Below, piece after piece: positions 34,546-48,370 of a DNA stretch of 64,000 nucleotides (position 1 is its first letter; the number at the start of each line of letters is the position of its first letter). The position numbers and the translations under genes were made by a program. Below the pieces are notes generated by a model, which was not told the DNA's origin, did not search any database, and worked only from the letters and a program-made list of their open reading frames with translations. Origin of the DNA: Mangifera indica (lineage: Eukaryota; Streptophyta; Magnoliopsida; Sapindales; Anacardiaceae); assembly GCF_011075055.1 (NCBI RefSeq), contig NC_058155.1, positions 620,001 through 684,000 of the forward strand. The letters run 5' to 3'.

Positions 34546-35392
34546 GGTATATGCATAGGAAAGTTTGATGTATGGAGATATGTTAATATATTTGCATAGA
34601 TTTAAAAGTATTAAATCTATGTCTCCCATCATAAGATAATTAAATTCTATAACATAAATTTTAATATCCCAAGATCTCTATTATGTGAGGGATACGAAAT
34701 TTATGTCATGAAATTAAATTTATTTTGTTCTTGAGTGATTATTTTCATCATGACCAAGAATTCTACTATGTAAGGACATGAGGAAAATGTCATTTCAAGA
34801 AAGCGTGATGCTTTGGATTTAACTAGCAGAGGATGCTAAGATTTCTAGTATGTAAAGTATCCAAAGCAAAGGGCATGGAAATGAATTAAGCCTTATGTAG
34901 AGATATAAATGGAAAGGGTTTCCTACTTATTCAATTTAATTAATCAAAATTTCTATTATGTAAGGTTAGTTACGTTTAACAAGAATTCGATTCCACACTA
35001 ATAAATTTAATCTAACGGAATTTTTAGATCCTATCTAAGAGAGTGCGGGATTCAAATAAAATAATAGGAGCTAATGAGATTATGCAATAAAAGGGGGTGT
35101 GTGTATATTTATATATATACGAGACACTAATAAATAATTAAATTTTCTTTACAATACTTGCTAATCGATTGAGATAAGATAAAAAGAAATGGCCAATAAT
35201 GTCTTGATACGAATTTTGGATAACAATATATTGACTAAGTTGAACTTTAAAGACAGTTTAAGAAATTTGAGAATTGTTCTTACCTTTGAAAATGTTTTGT
35301 ATGTATTAGAAGTACTTACTTCACTTGACTTGGCTTCGGATGCCACAGATGATGAAAAGAAAGTTTTCGAAGCCTAGCAAGATGTAGAGTGT
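34546..35392 (+). pseudogene. gag: Family E leader and gag fragment, right flank of A, copy 1
   Basis: GGTATATGCATAGGAAAGTT to 34602 equals E2 17664-17720, then the sequence jumps to the equivalent of E2 18580 (ATCTATGTCTCCCATC), an ~860 bp deletion. The hairpin array is retained. A Gag N-terminus is open at 35189-35377 (NILTKLNFKDSLRNLRIVL) and stops at FEA, after which the sequence joins an inverted C LTR primer site. Confidence 0.82.
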
Positions 35393-35402
35393 GTGATACC
35401 AC

Positions 35403-37122
35403 TGTTGGGTTTTCAGGGTGCCAATAACCAACAATGTAATGAAATTTAAAAATTTTAAAATATGCAATCCCAACAACCCTAAGTAGGATACCCGTTTTAG
35501 ACATATAATCATGAATATACAAAACACACATAGATTGTTTTAGATTTTATACCTATGTTGGTGGCTCTTTTAAATCTTTATGTGGCTTGAGACTAAATGT
35601 TATCTAACCCTCAAAAGGCAATGTCTTGGTATCCATGCAAAGCACAAACACATAAGAAGCAATCCAAGGAGAAGGTTGTTGGGGTTTTTTTACTAGATTA
35701 TTTATGTTCATAAGAAGAGGAGAGAAAAACAGAAAACCTATAGCTAGGGTTTCTGCTATTTAATGTTCTTATTATTCGTTAATTCTTACACATGTTTTAA
35801 ATATATGCAGGTGTCCGAGTAAAGCAAGGATTCCATCCAAAGTCAACACCCTTAACACACATGCACGACTAGCATGCAAACATACACAACCAATATGTTT
35901 CATAACATGCACAGGTGGCACATAAGTGTATCGCACGATATAAGCTTTAGCATTACACATTTGGACAAAAATTTTGTCTAGTCCTGCCATGCTTATTATA
36001 TTTTACATGGTACTAGCTGGCACCATGCACATTAAGTTTGACTTGGTCAAAACATGGTCAACTAATTCTCTCTCTCTTTAAACACCAAAATTATCATCAA
36101 ATAATCTTTGTCTCAAAATTTGAATCAACCCTTATATACGTGTGACCCAAAAGTTCTCTATCAAACTAATAATATATAAATTCAAGTCGAATTCAAACAC
36201 AAACCAAGATTAGCCTTTAACAAAATATCATGGTCACTCGGACGATAGAATGTTAGTGGACATCTCTTATACTTTTACAACATCACAATCACATGCAATT
36301 CAATCTTTTCATCAACCAATATCTCTTGAGGCTAAGACATAGAAATGTGTCTATCTTAATAGTTCTTCAGTATGAATTGATACACATCAATGACTAACAT
36401 GGATTAGGTTACAACTTTATCCCACTGTGGCTGCAGATATAAGCAATCATGGATGTCATTTAGTATTTTCATGTGAGATATCTTCCTTTGTGTGCTCAGA
36501 AGTGATGAATCCTTTACCAATTTAACTATAGCCTCTATGTATCTCACAATATGGCTGATTACTACTTTTATAGTTACCCCTATTACGCTATGTTGGATAA
36601 CATCAAACCATATCGATCCTAACACAAAATAATCAAGCACCCTTAAGTCATAGGATCATATGCACCTATGGTATTCAAAGGCTTTTTATTTTGTAGACAC
36701 TAAAGTAAACATCCATATGGATATCTTTCAGTCAAGTTAGTCTGATAAACACATCTATAACATGCACCCATATGTTACACCAAGTTGTTTACAACAACTT
36801 TGAAACATGAGAACTGTTGCCACTGTTGGTGGGGCCATTCCACACTATGATAATCCTATCATCTTTAGACGTGTCATTATTCATTGTAATATTGGGATTA
36901 CGGACGATTCTAGAATGACCACTAAAAGTGTACATAAGGATCCTACGTTTAGTCATCTAATCCCTTCGTCACAATTCTACTATTCTAATGGTATATTATT
37001 CTTACGATTATATAAATAAACAACATATGAATTGAATAATAATAAATCATTTATTAATTATTAATATAAAATTATATTCACAAATGCCAAATTTGATTGG
37101 TTCTAGGGCACTTACCCTAACA
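35403..37122 (-). repeat. Family C LTR with primer-site stub, copy 1 (1720 bp)
   Basis: Complete from TGTTAGGGTAAGTGCC (37122, minus strand) to GGGTTTTCAGGG/CCCAACA (35403). Eight bases of primer site (TGGTATCA, 35400-35393) follow, so it is the 5' LTR of a C element whose body is lost, not a clean solo LTR. A TATA-like CATATATTTAAAACATG (antisense) lies near 35800-35815. Right of it C RT coding sequence begins on the plus strand. Confidence 0.85.
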
Positions 37123-37137
37123 ATTTAATTTGAAATA

Positions 37138-38112
37138 GGGTTTTAAATATCTATTAATTTGATCTGTATCCAAGTTCTAAAGTGAATATCGATAAATATT
37201 AAAAATTAAAATCTCTGGCTAGAGTATAATGTAATTCATACAAAGAATGTTCGTAATGACATGTTTTAAATATTTAAATTGATGATTCGTAAAAAATCTA
37301 AATTAGGGCTTTGACAATCCATGAGTCTAAAATCGATCTAGATTGGACAATGGAAAGATATTACCTATACGAAACATATGATTAGAGATATTAGGTTCAA
37401 TGGAGTATTTCTTCACTATGATTTAGGGGCTATAACACATTGTTAGATATTTACCATAGTCGTTGAGTTTTCGGATTCACTTTCAGATCATCCAAAAAAA
37501 GATTCACAACTACGCCACGATGAACCTAAAGGGTCACACTAATAAACCAAGCTTTCATAAGGAAGAATTAATTATCCCAAGATGGCTTACACCTTTCAAA
37601 GAATAATGAAAATCATATAAAATATTATATAGGTGACAAAAAAAGCATTTTAAAAGTTATGATGTTAATGAGATGAAATTAACGTGGCTAAGGTATATAT
37701 TTGATATACATGAATGACAAGGCTTCAAATTATGAATTTGTTGATATCATATATATGCATGCATGTTCTAATTTTGCCTTGAAATCAAGATTTCCAAGCA
37801 TGTTCTCCCCTTGAATGTCTTGGCTAGATTGTTTTGGCTCAGTTTTTATTTTTCCCTTCATGTTCTAGTGATTTTAAGATGAAGAACATGTAATGAATGG
37901 CATGTACATGATGAAGTGTTCATGGGATACATTTATGTGTGCTTGATTTAGACATGCATGTGCTTTTTGGCTTGAGAATTGAAATTGAAATTTTGGAATT
38001 TTTATTGACGTATGTTAGTTGGATGTATATGATGATATACATTGAAAATTTTATGTTCATTTTGTGTATTGTACATAAAATGCATGAATTAAGGACATAC
38101 GTGTATGGTATA
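37138..38112 (+). repeat. Family E LTR and leader fragment, copy 2
   Basis: Equivalent of 24163-25137, with one visible mismatch (GGCTTACACC against GGCTAACACC). It ends with target-site duplication GGTATA before the A element. Confidence 0.85.
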
Positions 38113-39725
38113 TGTAGGATTTTGGCAAGAAAATTAAAATTTTTAGATCATGTTCACATCATATATAACAATAGTAATATAAAATTTACATGTTGTTTTA
38201 AGAAATAAAGCATAGAAACATGTAAACTACCTTGTACCTTGTAATTTGATTTGAAGTTAGAAAGCTTGAATCACTAAAATAAGTGATCTCTTGACTTGCA
38301 CCCTTCAAGGAAGAAAAATGGAAGCCTTTCCTGGCAAAAGGAAGAAGAAGAAGAAAAATTTCTTTATTTTCTTCTTTTTTCTCCCATTTATTAAACTTAA
38401 ACTTGATATTTATCAAGTTAAATCATGTGTCTATTTCCCATTAGTTGATAATTAAGAGTAAATTATAATTTGACACATGTTGAATAATTTATGCCCAAAA
38501 TTATTCATTCAACTTTCTAAACAATTTAAAAAGTGCAAAATGACAATTTTGCCCCCTTTTTTGAATCTTATTCGAAAAGCACCGTTTTTATCCGTGGAAA
38601 GTGCTAGCCAACCATGGATAAATATTTTCAGCTTCATAACACTATTTTCTTCCTTGAAATATGGGTGTGATCTTCAAGATTCATAGTGATGTAGCTGTGG
38701 GCCCCATATCAGATGATACGTTTTATTATATCACTATATAACCTAAAACTATCGTTAATCGATATACTTCATTTTTCGTTACAAAACGAAGCTCCCACTG
38801 ATCATGTGGTGTCATCTAGCAATGTCCCATGACCTCTACATTACAATGAAGTACAAGCTTCATATAATACCAAGTGAACCTTTCTTACTCACACTTACCA
38901 TGTAGTCCAATCCTTTCGTCGTTACATCCCGATTGAACTTAGATTCATGGAATGTCAAAATCCAATATTTAATCTTTTTGAATATCAAGTCATACCTCAA
39001 AACGTGTCATATCGAAACTCTTTTCATGTGGACTTTTATCTATACTGGCCAGTATCTTAGATTTTCATGTTTCTCGATATTTGTATGGGAACTCGGGAGC
39101 AGTCGAGCTGAAGGATCCTTGTATAATCATCACTTGTCCTCTCACTCAAGTAACATATAATCAAAGCGGCTTCTAAATGAGACATGATTAGTCTCGTGAT
39201 ACACACTATATAAACCATACGTTCCGAAACAAAACACAACCGTGATATCTCAAGTCAAAAGATCTATACACTAGTATATTTATGATGTATCATTGATTAG
39301 ATATTAATGCCCATGTGATCATCGCTCAGTGGTTACTTTCAATAAATAATATAATAACCTTTGATCAGTTCTCTAACCATCAAATGGTTCTATTGTTGAC
39401 CTATGTGTATATCCACCATGTCTAATATCATCCACTGATATACTGTGGTGATATAGCACACACCCACTATGTAATACTATTGCCCAAACAGATTGCCTAT
39501 GCAGGGAATGATTTGATGATGTTTATTAAAACTCATCGGGACCTTTCATATGTCATATTCATGTAGCTAATATGGATGTAATATACAACTATAACATAGA
39601 TATAAAAATGACACAGAAAACATATGAAGTATGACGGAACCCCTTTTTTTTATTAATAATGTATATGCAAGATATACAACCCTTGAAACCAACAAAGCGA
39701 TTGGTTTTTAGGGTATATTCTAACA
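38113..39725 (-). repeat. 3' LTR of family A, copy 2
   Basis: 1613 bp; shorter than copy 1 because it lacks 10 bp of an ATAAT repeat near 39346 and one T of a poly-T run, and has two 1-nt insertions. Termini are identical to copy 1. Confidence 0.9.
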
Positions 39726-39779
39726 ATAACTCCCACTTGCACTAAAACCAATCGCTGTAGTACCTAATGCCCATCCTCT

Positions 39780-41278
39780 CTAGATGTTAGTCTAACAGTC
39801 TTTGTGTCAATGCTTTAGTTAGTGGGTCTACAAGATTGTCTGTCGAAACAATCTTCTGAATAATAATATCTCTAGCTCTAACGAATTCTCTCAAGATGTG
39901 ATATTTTTGCTGAACATACCTTGACCTTTGATGCGCTCTTGGTTCCTTTGTTTGTGCAATGACACTAGTATTGTCACAGAATATAATTATTGGTTGACTC
40001 ATCTGAGGAACCATGCCCAACTTTGTGGCGAATTTATGTATCTAAACGGCCTTTTTCGTAGCTTTTGAAATGGCAATATACTCAGCTTCTGTATAAGAGT
40101 TTGTAGTAGTCGATTGTTTGACACTTTTTCAACTGACTGCTCCTTTATTACAGAAAAAAACAAATGCAAATGTAGACTTTCTATCGTCTACATCTGACTG
40201 AAAATGAGAATCTGAGTATCCTTTAAGCATTAACTCTGAACCCTTATAACCCAGTATCAACTCTTTGGTACTCCTTAAATATTTCAGGATAGCTTTTACC
40301 GTTGTCCAGTGTCTTTCTTTAGGATTTGACTAATATTTGCTTACTGTACTAACTGCAAAAGCAATGTCTAGTCGTGTACATAACATGGCATACATGAGAC
40401 TACCTACTGCCGAAGCATATGGCACCTTACACATTCGCTGTCGTTCTTCATCATTCTTTAGATACATCTTTTGATAGATATGTTCCATGAGGAAATGGTA
40501 AAAGACCTCTCTTAGAGTCTTGCATGTGAAAGCGTTTCAACACTTTCTCTATGTACAACTTTTGAGATAAACCTATTAATCCTTTCATTCTATCTCTATA
40601 GATGCAAATACTTAGAATATAGGTTGCTTCTCCTGGATCCTTCATGAAGAAAGATTTTGCTAGTCATAGTTTAACTTCAGTTATAGTGTCATTAACATTT
40701 CTAATTAATAATATGTCATCTATATAGAAGACCAGAAAAATGACAATTTTATCCCTATCTAATTTATAGACACACAACTCGTCCAGATTTTTTATGAAAC
40801 CAAATACTTGGATCATTTCATCAAATCGGATATTTCAGCTTCTTAAAGCTTGTTTCAATCCATATATAAATCGATATGGTTTGCACACTTTATGCCTCTC
40901 GGTAATGGATACAAAACCGATTGGCTACTCCATATAGATATTTTCCTTAATGTACCCATTGAAAAAAGTAGTTTTAACATCCATTTGTCATATCTCATAA
41001 TCATAGTATGTTGTGATGGCTAATCGGATTCTGATGGATTTAAGCATTGTGACTAGTGAAAAAGTCTCCTCATAATCTAATCCTCATTTTTTAGTATAAT
41101 CTTTAGCTACCAATCGAGCTTTATAAGTTTTAACTTTTCTATCCTTGCCAATTTTCCTTTTAAAGATCTATTTACATATGATCGAAACTATTCAATCAGG
41201 TGGATCAACGAGTATCCATACTTGATTGACATTCATAGATTCAATTTCTGAATTCATTGCCTCTAGTTATCTACTGGA
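39780..41278 (-). pseudogene. Family A RT and RNase H, copy 2
   Basis: RT from the LEAMNSEIES segment (41278) to the LYIEKVLKRF segment (40451-40645) with an intact YIDD box; RNase H 39787-40260. In contrast to copy 1 the frame runs through SYTEAEYIAISKATKKA and the Met-rich GMVPQMSQPI link, broken only by a TGA at a usual Trp codon. This suggests that the two indels arose in copy 1 after duplication. Confidence 0.88.
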
Positions 41279-41362
41279 GTCAATATCCAATATTGTCTCT
41301 TGGTAAGTTTTTCGATCCTCTAGATGCTCAGTTTTTTTCATTAGAAGCGATTCAAAATTCTC

Positions 41363-42342
41363 TTATGTTAAAAATCCATATCTCTCAAGAGGTTGAGACA
41401 CTCTAGCAGACTTTCTTACTTGATCCGTTGTAATTGGTACAAGTGATTGTATACTAGAAGGATTTACCTGAATAGGCTCAGTTATTGGCTTTCCAGACTC
41501 TTCTTTGAGCACAATTTTCCTTGTTGCACCACCTTCCTCTAAGAACTCTTTCTTGAGAAAACGTGCATTTCTACTGACCATAATCCTTTGATTAGAGTGA
41601 AAGTAGAAATAATATCCTAAACTTTCTTTTGGATACCCGATGAATCGACCGTTTTCTACTTAGGACTCTAATTTATCAGTTCTAACCACTTTGACAAATG
41701 TTAGACATCCCCAGATTTTTAGGTAGTTTACACTTAGAAGTCTGTCATACTATAATTCGTATAGTGTCTTTCGAATGGACTTTAATGATGTTTTATTCAG
41801 CACATGTAGTGCTAGTTGAAGAGCATATCCCTATAAATAAACTGGCAAGTCAGTAAAACTCATCATAGATCGTATCATATCTAACAAAGTACGATTTTTC
41901 TATTCAGACACACCATTATGTTCTGGTGTGAATGGTAGAGTCAACTGAGATAGTATTCCTTTGCCTCTTAAGAACTCTTGGAATTTTATACTCAAGTATT
42001 GACCTCCACGATCTAAACGCAAAGCTTTAATATTCTTTCTAGTATGGTTTTCTACTTCCTTTTAGAACTCTCTAAACTTTTTAAAAGCTTCAGATTTATA
42101 TTTCATCAAATACAAATACTCGTATCGAGAATAATCATCGGTAAAGATAATGAAGTATGAAAAACCTCTTTGGGTTATTCATTAAAGGGGCTACACACAT
42201 TAGTGTGTATCAATTCTAATATATTTTTGGCTCACTCCCCTTTATTCTTAAATAGAAGCTTGATCATTTTTCCTCGAAGACAAAATTCACAAGTAGGATA
42301 GGGTTCTAAACCCAATGAACTTAAAAGTCCATTTTCTCCTAA
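41363..42342 (-). pseudogene. Family A integrase, copy 2
   Basis: As copy 1, including the Asp-to-Asn change in HTNVCSP. The C-terminal frame is open only at 41363-41581 because a G-to-A change near 41662 creates a stop absent from copy 1. Confidence 0.87.
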
Positions 42343-42858
42343 TTATCGAATCTGATCCTTTCCAATATGACCAAATCTGTGATGCCATAGAACTATTGGA
42401 TTTATGTGTTCTCTTGTTCTTTTAGACGATATGGAAGACATGGCGTTATGTAAATCAAGTTCTACCATATACAAACCATTTGTATTGATAACATTTCCTA
42501 TTAATCTATTTCCAAAATAAATTAGACATTCATTTCCATTAAATGTAAACTGATAACTATTTTTACACAAAACTGGAATGGAGATGATATTCCTAGTGGC
42601 ATTAGCAAAATACAAAGTTATTACATGCCTAGTAGGCAACTGTTCACTACATACACCTATAGCTTTTACGGAAACTCGTGTCCCATCAGCCAGTCTCAGT
42701 GTGATCTTATCATGTCTTAAGGTAGAACTATTCTACAAATACTGTAAGCAAGCACAAACATGTGAAGTTGCAGCAGAATCTAATATCCAAGAATCAATGT
42801 TTGAATTAACATTTAATTCAAAATCAATTACATAACAATGATATGTACCTGTTTTGCT
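42343..42858 (-). pseudogene. Family A protease and pre-integrase domain, copy 2
   Basis: Same as copy 1 with one change (PTRHVITLY for PTRQVITLY, plus strand TTACATGCC for TTACTTGCC near 42624). DSA protease site and VLWHHRFGHIG motif retained. Confidence 0.87.
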
Positions 42859-43744
42859 TTTTCTCAGATCATCAAGGTATAAAGGGCAGTTCCTCTTCCA
42901 ATAACCCTCTTGGTTGCAATAAAAGCAATTGTTCTTCTCTTGCTTCTTTTCTTTCTATGGAACAGATGGTCGTGGAGGTTGAGAACAAGATAGCCCGATG
43001 CTAGAAGGCTTGGTAGTGGTTTTCTTAAAACTTTTTCTTTGTACTTTTGGTCCACCAGATCCCATCTGTGAACCTCTCCTCTAAGGCTTTTGTGTTTGCC
43101 TCTTGTGGCAAAGGTAGCTAGCAACTTAGCTAGTGTTTTCCTTTTCTTCTCATTATTGTAAAATTCTTGGATATCATTGAGAAGCTCAGGAAGAGTGCGC
43201 TCAATCTTATTGAGATTATAATTTGTAATAAATGGCTTAAAAGTTGGAGAGAGTGAATGGAGAATCAAATTCACCCAAACATTATGCGACAAATCTGTAC
43301 CCATAATTTGTAACTTCCCAGTCTTATTAATCATTTTAATAACATGATCATCTAGGGAAACGCCGTCCTTAAGTCGCATGTTGAATAGTGAATCATCAAA
43401 TTATATTCGTTCACTTGAGCATTTTCACTATATAATTCTCTTAAAGTAGTGATAATTTCATACGCACTCTGCACATTCTCAAACCGAGTTTGAAGTTTAA
43501 AGTTCATTGATGCCAACATATAACTATGAACTCGTAAGTCAGCATCCACCCATTCAGCATAAGCCCTTTACTCTTCTTCAGGGGCGTTAAGGTCCACTGC
43601 TGCTAGTAAAGGTGTCTCTAAGACATAAGCTAACTTTTCAAGATTGAGAACAATTGTCAGATTTCTCAGTCAATCTTTAAAATTGGGACAAATAAGCACA
43701 TGAGAATCCATCAATTTCAGGAGTATATTGTTTGTCGTTGACAT
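42859..43744 (-). pseudogene. gag: Family A gag, copy 2
   Basis: No difference from copy 1 was noticed over the whole gene: same stop near the N-terminus, same frameshift near 43383, same Tyr in the zinc knuckle. All gag lesions therefore predate the duplication or were homogenised. Confidence 0.88.
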
Positions 43745-43912
43745 TTTGAGATTTTATATCACAAGAGAGAGTGTTGCAAGAAATAAAAAATTCATTAGTA
43801 ATTACCGATAAACCTAATCTTATTAACTTTCACTATTTTATTCAAATCTTATACTTCCTCGACTGAAGATTCAAAAAGTTCATTGGATCACTTTCTGGTA
43901 GGGAATCAAGTT

Positions 43913-44249
43913 CTTATCAAACTTGACAAACCGCATATAATAGATGTAAGTCCGTCAAACTCAATAAGTAGGAATCGATTTCCTTTTACATTCCAAATGC
44001 AAGCTATGATTCATGTGAGCCTCTAGCTTTGAGCACTACACACAATAGATCTAAACACTCTAAACTAGTCAAATTCAACCCATCGTGCTTTTCAGATATA
44101 ATACCCCATCACTCCCAAACATAATAGAATCTAGGGAATGACAAAAATAGTACTCTAGACACCAATCGATTAATTTTACGCCATATGGCATAGTATCTGT
44201 CACATAATAGAAATCTAGGATTTCCAACCTTATGACGTAACCCTAATCG
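43913..44249 (-). other. Four-hairpin leader array of family A, copy 2
   Basis: Same as 30945-31281, offset 12968. No mismatch noticed, so it adds no independent support for the structure. Confidence 0.75.
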
Positions 44250-44869
44250 ACCCACAATGGAAGACTTGAATTTGATATTGAAAATTTGGGGAAGATTTTA
44301 TTATTATTAATTAGGTTTAGTTTATATCTGGAGTAATCTAGTATGTATCTTTGGATACGTATTTGTTACCCAAGACATGATACTAAACCATATTCTAACA
44401 ATTTGTGCCATTGAAAACTTTTCTAATGTCCTAAATGGTATTGTATGAATATTTCATGTCTACAAGTTTTTGTTCTCTAAAGCACAAAACTATGTATTAT
44501 ATGCCATAAATAAATTACAAGATAATATAAAACATAAAACTTAGGCATGCTATTGAACACATATCAACTATATTATTCAATAATCAAAAGAAATCATATT
44601 TTCATACAACTTAACATATCACATATCTAAAATGTACATTAGGTTGATCTTGCATATAAGAGATCCAATATCTTATAACTTAATCCTAGGCTAGCAAACT
44701 TGAGTTCTTATTTTTGTATCTAAGACAACAAACATATTCAATATGTTAAGTCCATTTCAATCTAGCATACATAATGTTAAGCATTTAGATGCATGATGTT
44801 TAGCATGTCATAATGTCTCATATATAACATACACATGTCACACATTAATGCTATCACATATACCTATCT

Positions 44870-46498
44870 TGTTAGAATATGTTTTAAAAACCAATCGCTT
44901 TGTTGGTTTCAAGGGTTGTATATCTTGCATATACATTATTAATTAAAAAAAAAAGTTATGTCATATTTCACATGTTTTCTGCATCACTTTTATATTTATG
45001 TTGTAGTTGTATATTACATCCATATTAACTACATGCATATAACATGTGAAAGGTCCTGATGAGTTTTAATAAACGTCATCAAATCATTCCCTGCATAGGC
45101 AATCTGTTTGGGCAATAGTATTGCATACTGGGTGTGTGTTATATCACTACAGTATATCAGTGGATGATATTAGACATGGTGGATATACACATAGGTAAAC
45201 AATAGAACCGTTTGATGATTAGAGAACTGATCAAAGGTTATTATATTATATTGTTTATCCAACGTGACCGCTGAATGATGATCACATGGGCATTAATATG
45301 TAGTCATTGATACATCATAAATCATAATAATGTATAGATCCTTTGACTTGAGATATCACGATTGTGCTTCGTTCCGGAACGTATGGTTCATATAGTGTAT
45401 ATCACGAGGCTAATCATGTCTCGTTTAGAAGCCGCTTTGATCATACATTGCTTGAGTGAGAGGACAAGTGATGATCATATAGGGATCCGTCAGCTTGACT
45501 GCTCTTGAGTTCCTATACAAATATCGAGAAACATGAAAATCTAAGACACTAGCCAGTATAGATAAAAGTCCACATAAAAAGAGTTTCGATGTGGCACGTT
45601 TTGAGGTATGACTCAATATTCGAAAAGATTAAATATTGGATTTTGATATTCCGTGAATTCAAGTTTAATTGAGATGTTATGATGGAGGGATTGTACTACA
45701 TGGTAAGTGTGAGTAAGAAGATTCACTTAGTATTATGTGAAGCTTGCACTTCATTGTGATGTAAGGGTCATGGGACATTGCTAGATGGCACCATATGATT
45801 AGTGGGAGCTTCGTTTTGTAGCAGAAAATGAAGTACATCGGTTAACAAAAGTTTTGGGTTATACAGTGATATAATGAAACATATCGTTTAATATGGGGTC
45901 CACGACTACGTCATTATGAACCTTGAAGGTCATACCCATATTTCAAGGAAGAAAATAGTGTTATGGAGCTGAAAATATTTATCCGTGGTTGGTTAGCATT
46001 TTCCTCGGATAAAAACAGTCTTTTTCGAATAAGATTCGAAAAGGGGGCAAAATTGTCATTTTACACTTTTTAAATTGTTAAGAAAGTTGAATGAATAATT
46101 TTGGGCACAAATTATTCAACATGTGTCAAATTATAATCTACTGTTAATTATCAACCAATGAGAAATAGACACATGATTTAACTTGATAAATATCAAGTTT
46201 AAGTTTAATAAATGGGAGAAAAAAGAAGAAAATAGAGAGATTTTTCTTCTTCTTCTTCTTCCTTTTGCCGAGAAAGGCTTCCATTTTTCTTCCTTTTCTT
46301 CCTTGAAGGGTGCAAGTCAAGAGATCACTTATTTTAGTGATTTAAGCTTCCTAACTTCAAATCAAATTACAAGGAACAAGGTAGTTTACATATTTCTATG
46401 CTTTATTTCTTGAAACAACATGTAAATTTTATATTACCATTGTTACATATGATGTGAACATGATCTAAAAATTTTAATTTTCTTGCCAAAATCCTACA
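44870..46498 (+). repeat. Inverted 5' LTR of family A, copy 2
   Basis: Same as 31902-33530, followed by primer site TGGTATCAAAGC and leader to 47513. The one difference seen is CCGTGAATTC for CCATGAATTC near 45652. Confidence 0.88.
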
Positions 46499-47513
46499 AA
46501 TGGTATCAAAGCAAGAGTTTGATCCTTGAATGACAAGAGCATGCCATATTTTTAGGTGTTTGGAAGTGTTAGTGATTAAAACCTAAGATATAAGTTTTGT
46601 TATGTTTGATTGGTTCAAACCAAGTGTACATATGTTATTAGGAATGTCTTAATAGCATTTGAGAAGCTTTAAATTGTTAAAATTGTGTTGGATAACTTTT
46701 GACATAATAAAAAAAAAACCTAATTTTAGAAATTTGGGTGTTTTTGAAATTAATGGTTTAATCATGATTTATACATGATTGTCATGATATACACATGAAT
46801 TTTAATCTTGACTTTACATAAGAATGTGTTTTTAAGAAACTTAGTTTGTGTGACTTGGCGAAGGGCATGAACAAGTTGGCATGATTTCCATGTGTTTGGT
46901 TGATGGAAATAACATTCAATGTTGATTGAATTATTATTAATTCATTAAACTAGTGTTTGACTTGGTTTGATTGAGAATTGAATTCTTGATAGCTTGGATT
47001 GGATAAATTACATTATAAGTAACCATATTCATGCTTGAATAATTATTACATGGTGAGATGGTTTATGTTTGAGTGATGAATGATTCATATATATCATGAT
47101 TTGGTGAAATGCTTGACACTTGTGAATTTGGCTCACATTAGGCATGTGTTATGTATTTATTTTACAACTTATCATTCTAAAATCTATTCATGTTTAAGTA
47201 TGAATTGAAACATGTTTAGTGAGATTTTGGTGAACTTGGTATGTGTTTTGGAAACATCAAGAGTTGGGGTTTCATGGTTGGTTTCAAGAAAAATGTAATA
47301 TAAAATTTTGGTTTAATTACTTTGTATACTTGTTATGGTTTGATCTTGTAGACACCAAACGTTAGATGTGTTTATGTTTTAGCAAACTTGAACAAAGAGC
47401 ATAAAGTATGGTAAATTATTTGTTAAGTTTACAAAATTACAAATTTAATTTCTAAGTCTGAATGTTTGACTATGGTGTTACAAATATTAATATAGTGCCC
47501 ACAATGTCATGTT

Positions 47514-48360
47514 GGTATATGCATAGGAAAGTTTGATGTATGGAGATATGTTAATATATTTGCATAGATTTAAAAGTATTAAATCTATGTCTCCCATCAT
47601 AAGATAATTAAATTCTATAACATAAATTTTAATATCCCAAGATCTCTATTATGTGAGGGATACGAAATTTATGTCATGAAATTAAATTTATTTTGTTCTT
47701 GAGTGATTATTTTCATCATGACCAAGAATTCTACTATGTAAGGACATGAGGAAAATGTCATTTCAAGAAAGCGTGATGCTTTGGATTTAACTAGCAGAGG
47801 ATGCTAAGATTTCTAGTATGTAAAGTATCCAAAGCAAAGGGCATGGAAATGAATTAAGCCTTATGTAGAGATATAAATGGAAAGGGTTTCCTACTTATTC
47901 AATTTAATTAATCAAAATTTCTATTATGTAAGGTTAGTTACGTTTAACAAGAATTCGATTCCACACTAATAAATTTAATCTAACGGAATTTTTAGATCCT
48001 ATCTAAGAGAGTGCGGGATTCAAATAAAATAATAGGAGCTAATGAGATTATGCAATAAAAGGGGGTGTGTGTATATTTATATATATACGAGACACTAATA
48101 AATAATTAAATTTTCTTTACAATACTTGCTAATCGATTGAGATAAGATAAAAAGAAATGGCCAATAATGTCTTGATACGAATTTTGGATAACAATATATT
48201 GACTAAGTTGAACTTTAAAGACAGTTTAAGAAATTTGAGAATTGTTCTTACCTTTGAAAATGTTTTGTATGTATTAGAAGTACTTACTTCACTTGACTTG
48301 GCTTCGGATGCCACAGATGATGAAAAGAAAGTTTTCGAAGCCTAGCAAGATGTAGAGTGT
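47514..48360 (+). pseudogene. gag: Family E leader and gag fragment, copy 2
   Basis: Copy of 34546-35392; Gag N-terminal frame open at 48157-48345, joined to the inverted C LTR primer-site stub. Confidence 0.82.
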
Positions 48361-48370
48361 GTGATACCAC

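Larger units (their letters stand above)
24163..37137 (+). repeat. Tandem duplication, copy 1 (12.975 kb)
   Basis: From GGGTTTTAAATATC to the GAAATAGG at ~37137 this block is repeated immediately in the same orientation at 37138-50105. Offset is 12975 at the left and 12968 at the right; the change is explained by five 1-nt indels and one 10-bp indel (copy 1 has two extra ATAAT units near 26371). The unit holds an E fragment, the complete but rearranged A element, an E gag fragment, an inverted C LTR and the first bases of C RT. Confidence 0.95.
38113..47513 (-). mobile_element. Ty1/copia element of family A, copy 2, same internal inversion
   Basis: Same structure as 25138-34545: 3' LTR left, gag-pol on the minus strand, LTR plus half-leader inverted at right. 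The inversion is shared, so it preceded the duplication. Pol frames are slightly better kept than in copy 1 (RNase H), but an earlier stop removes part of the integrase C-terminal frame (41655 region, TGG to TAG). Confidence 0.88.

Noticed and set aside
35403..37122. Clean solo LTR of family C
   Set aside because: Eight bases of primer site remain next to the LTR end and no target duplication is seen, so it is a truncated 5' end rather than the product of LTR-LTR recombination.
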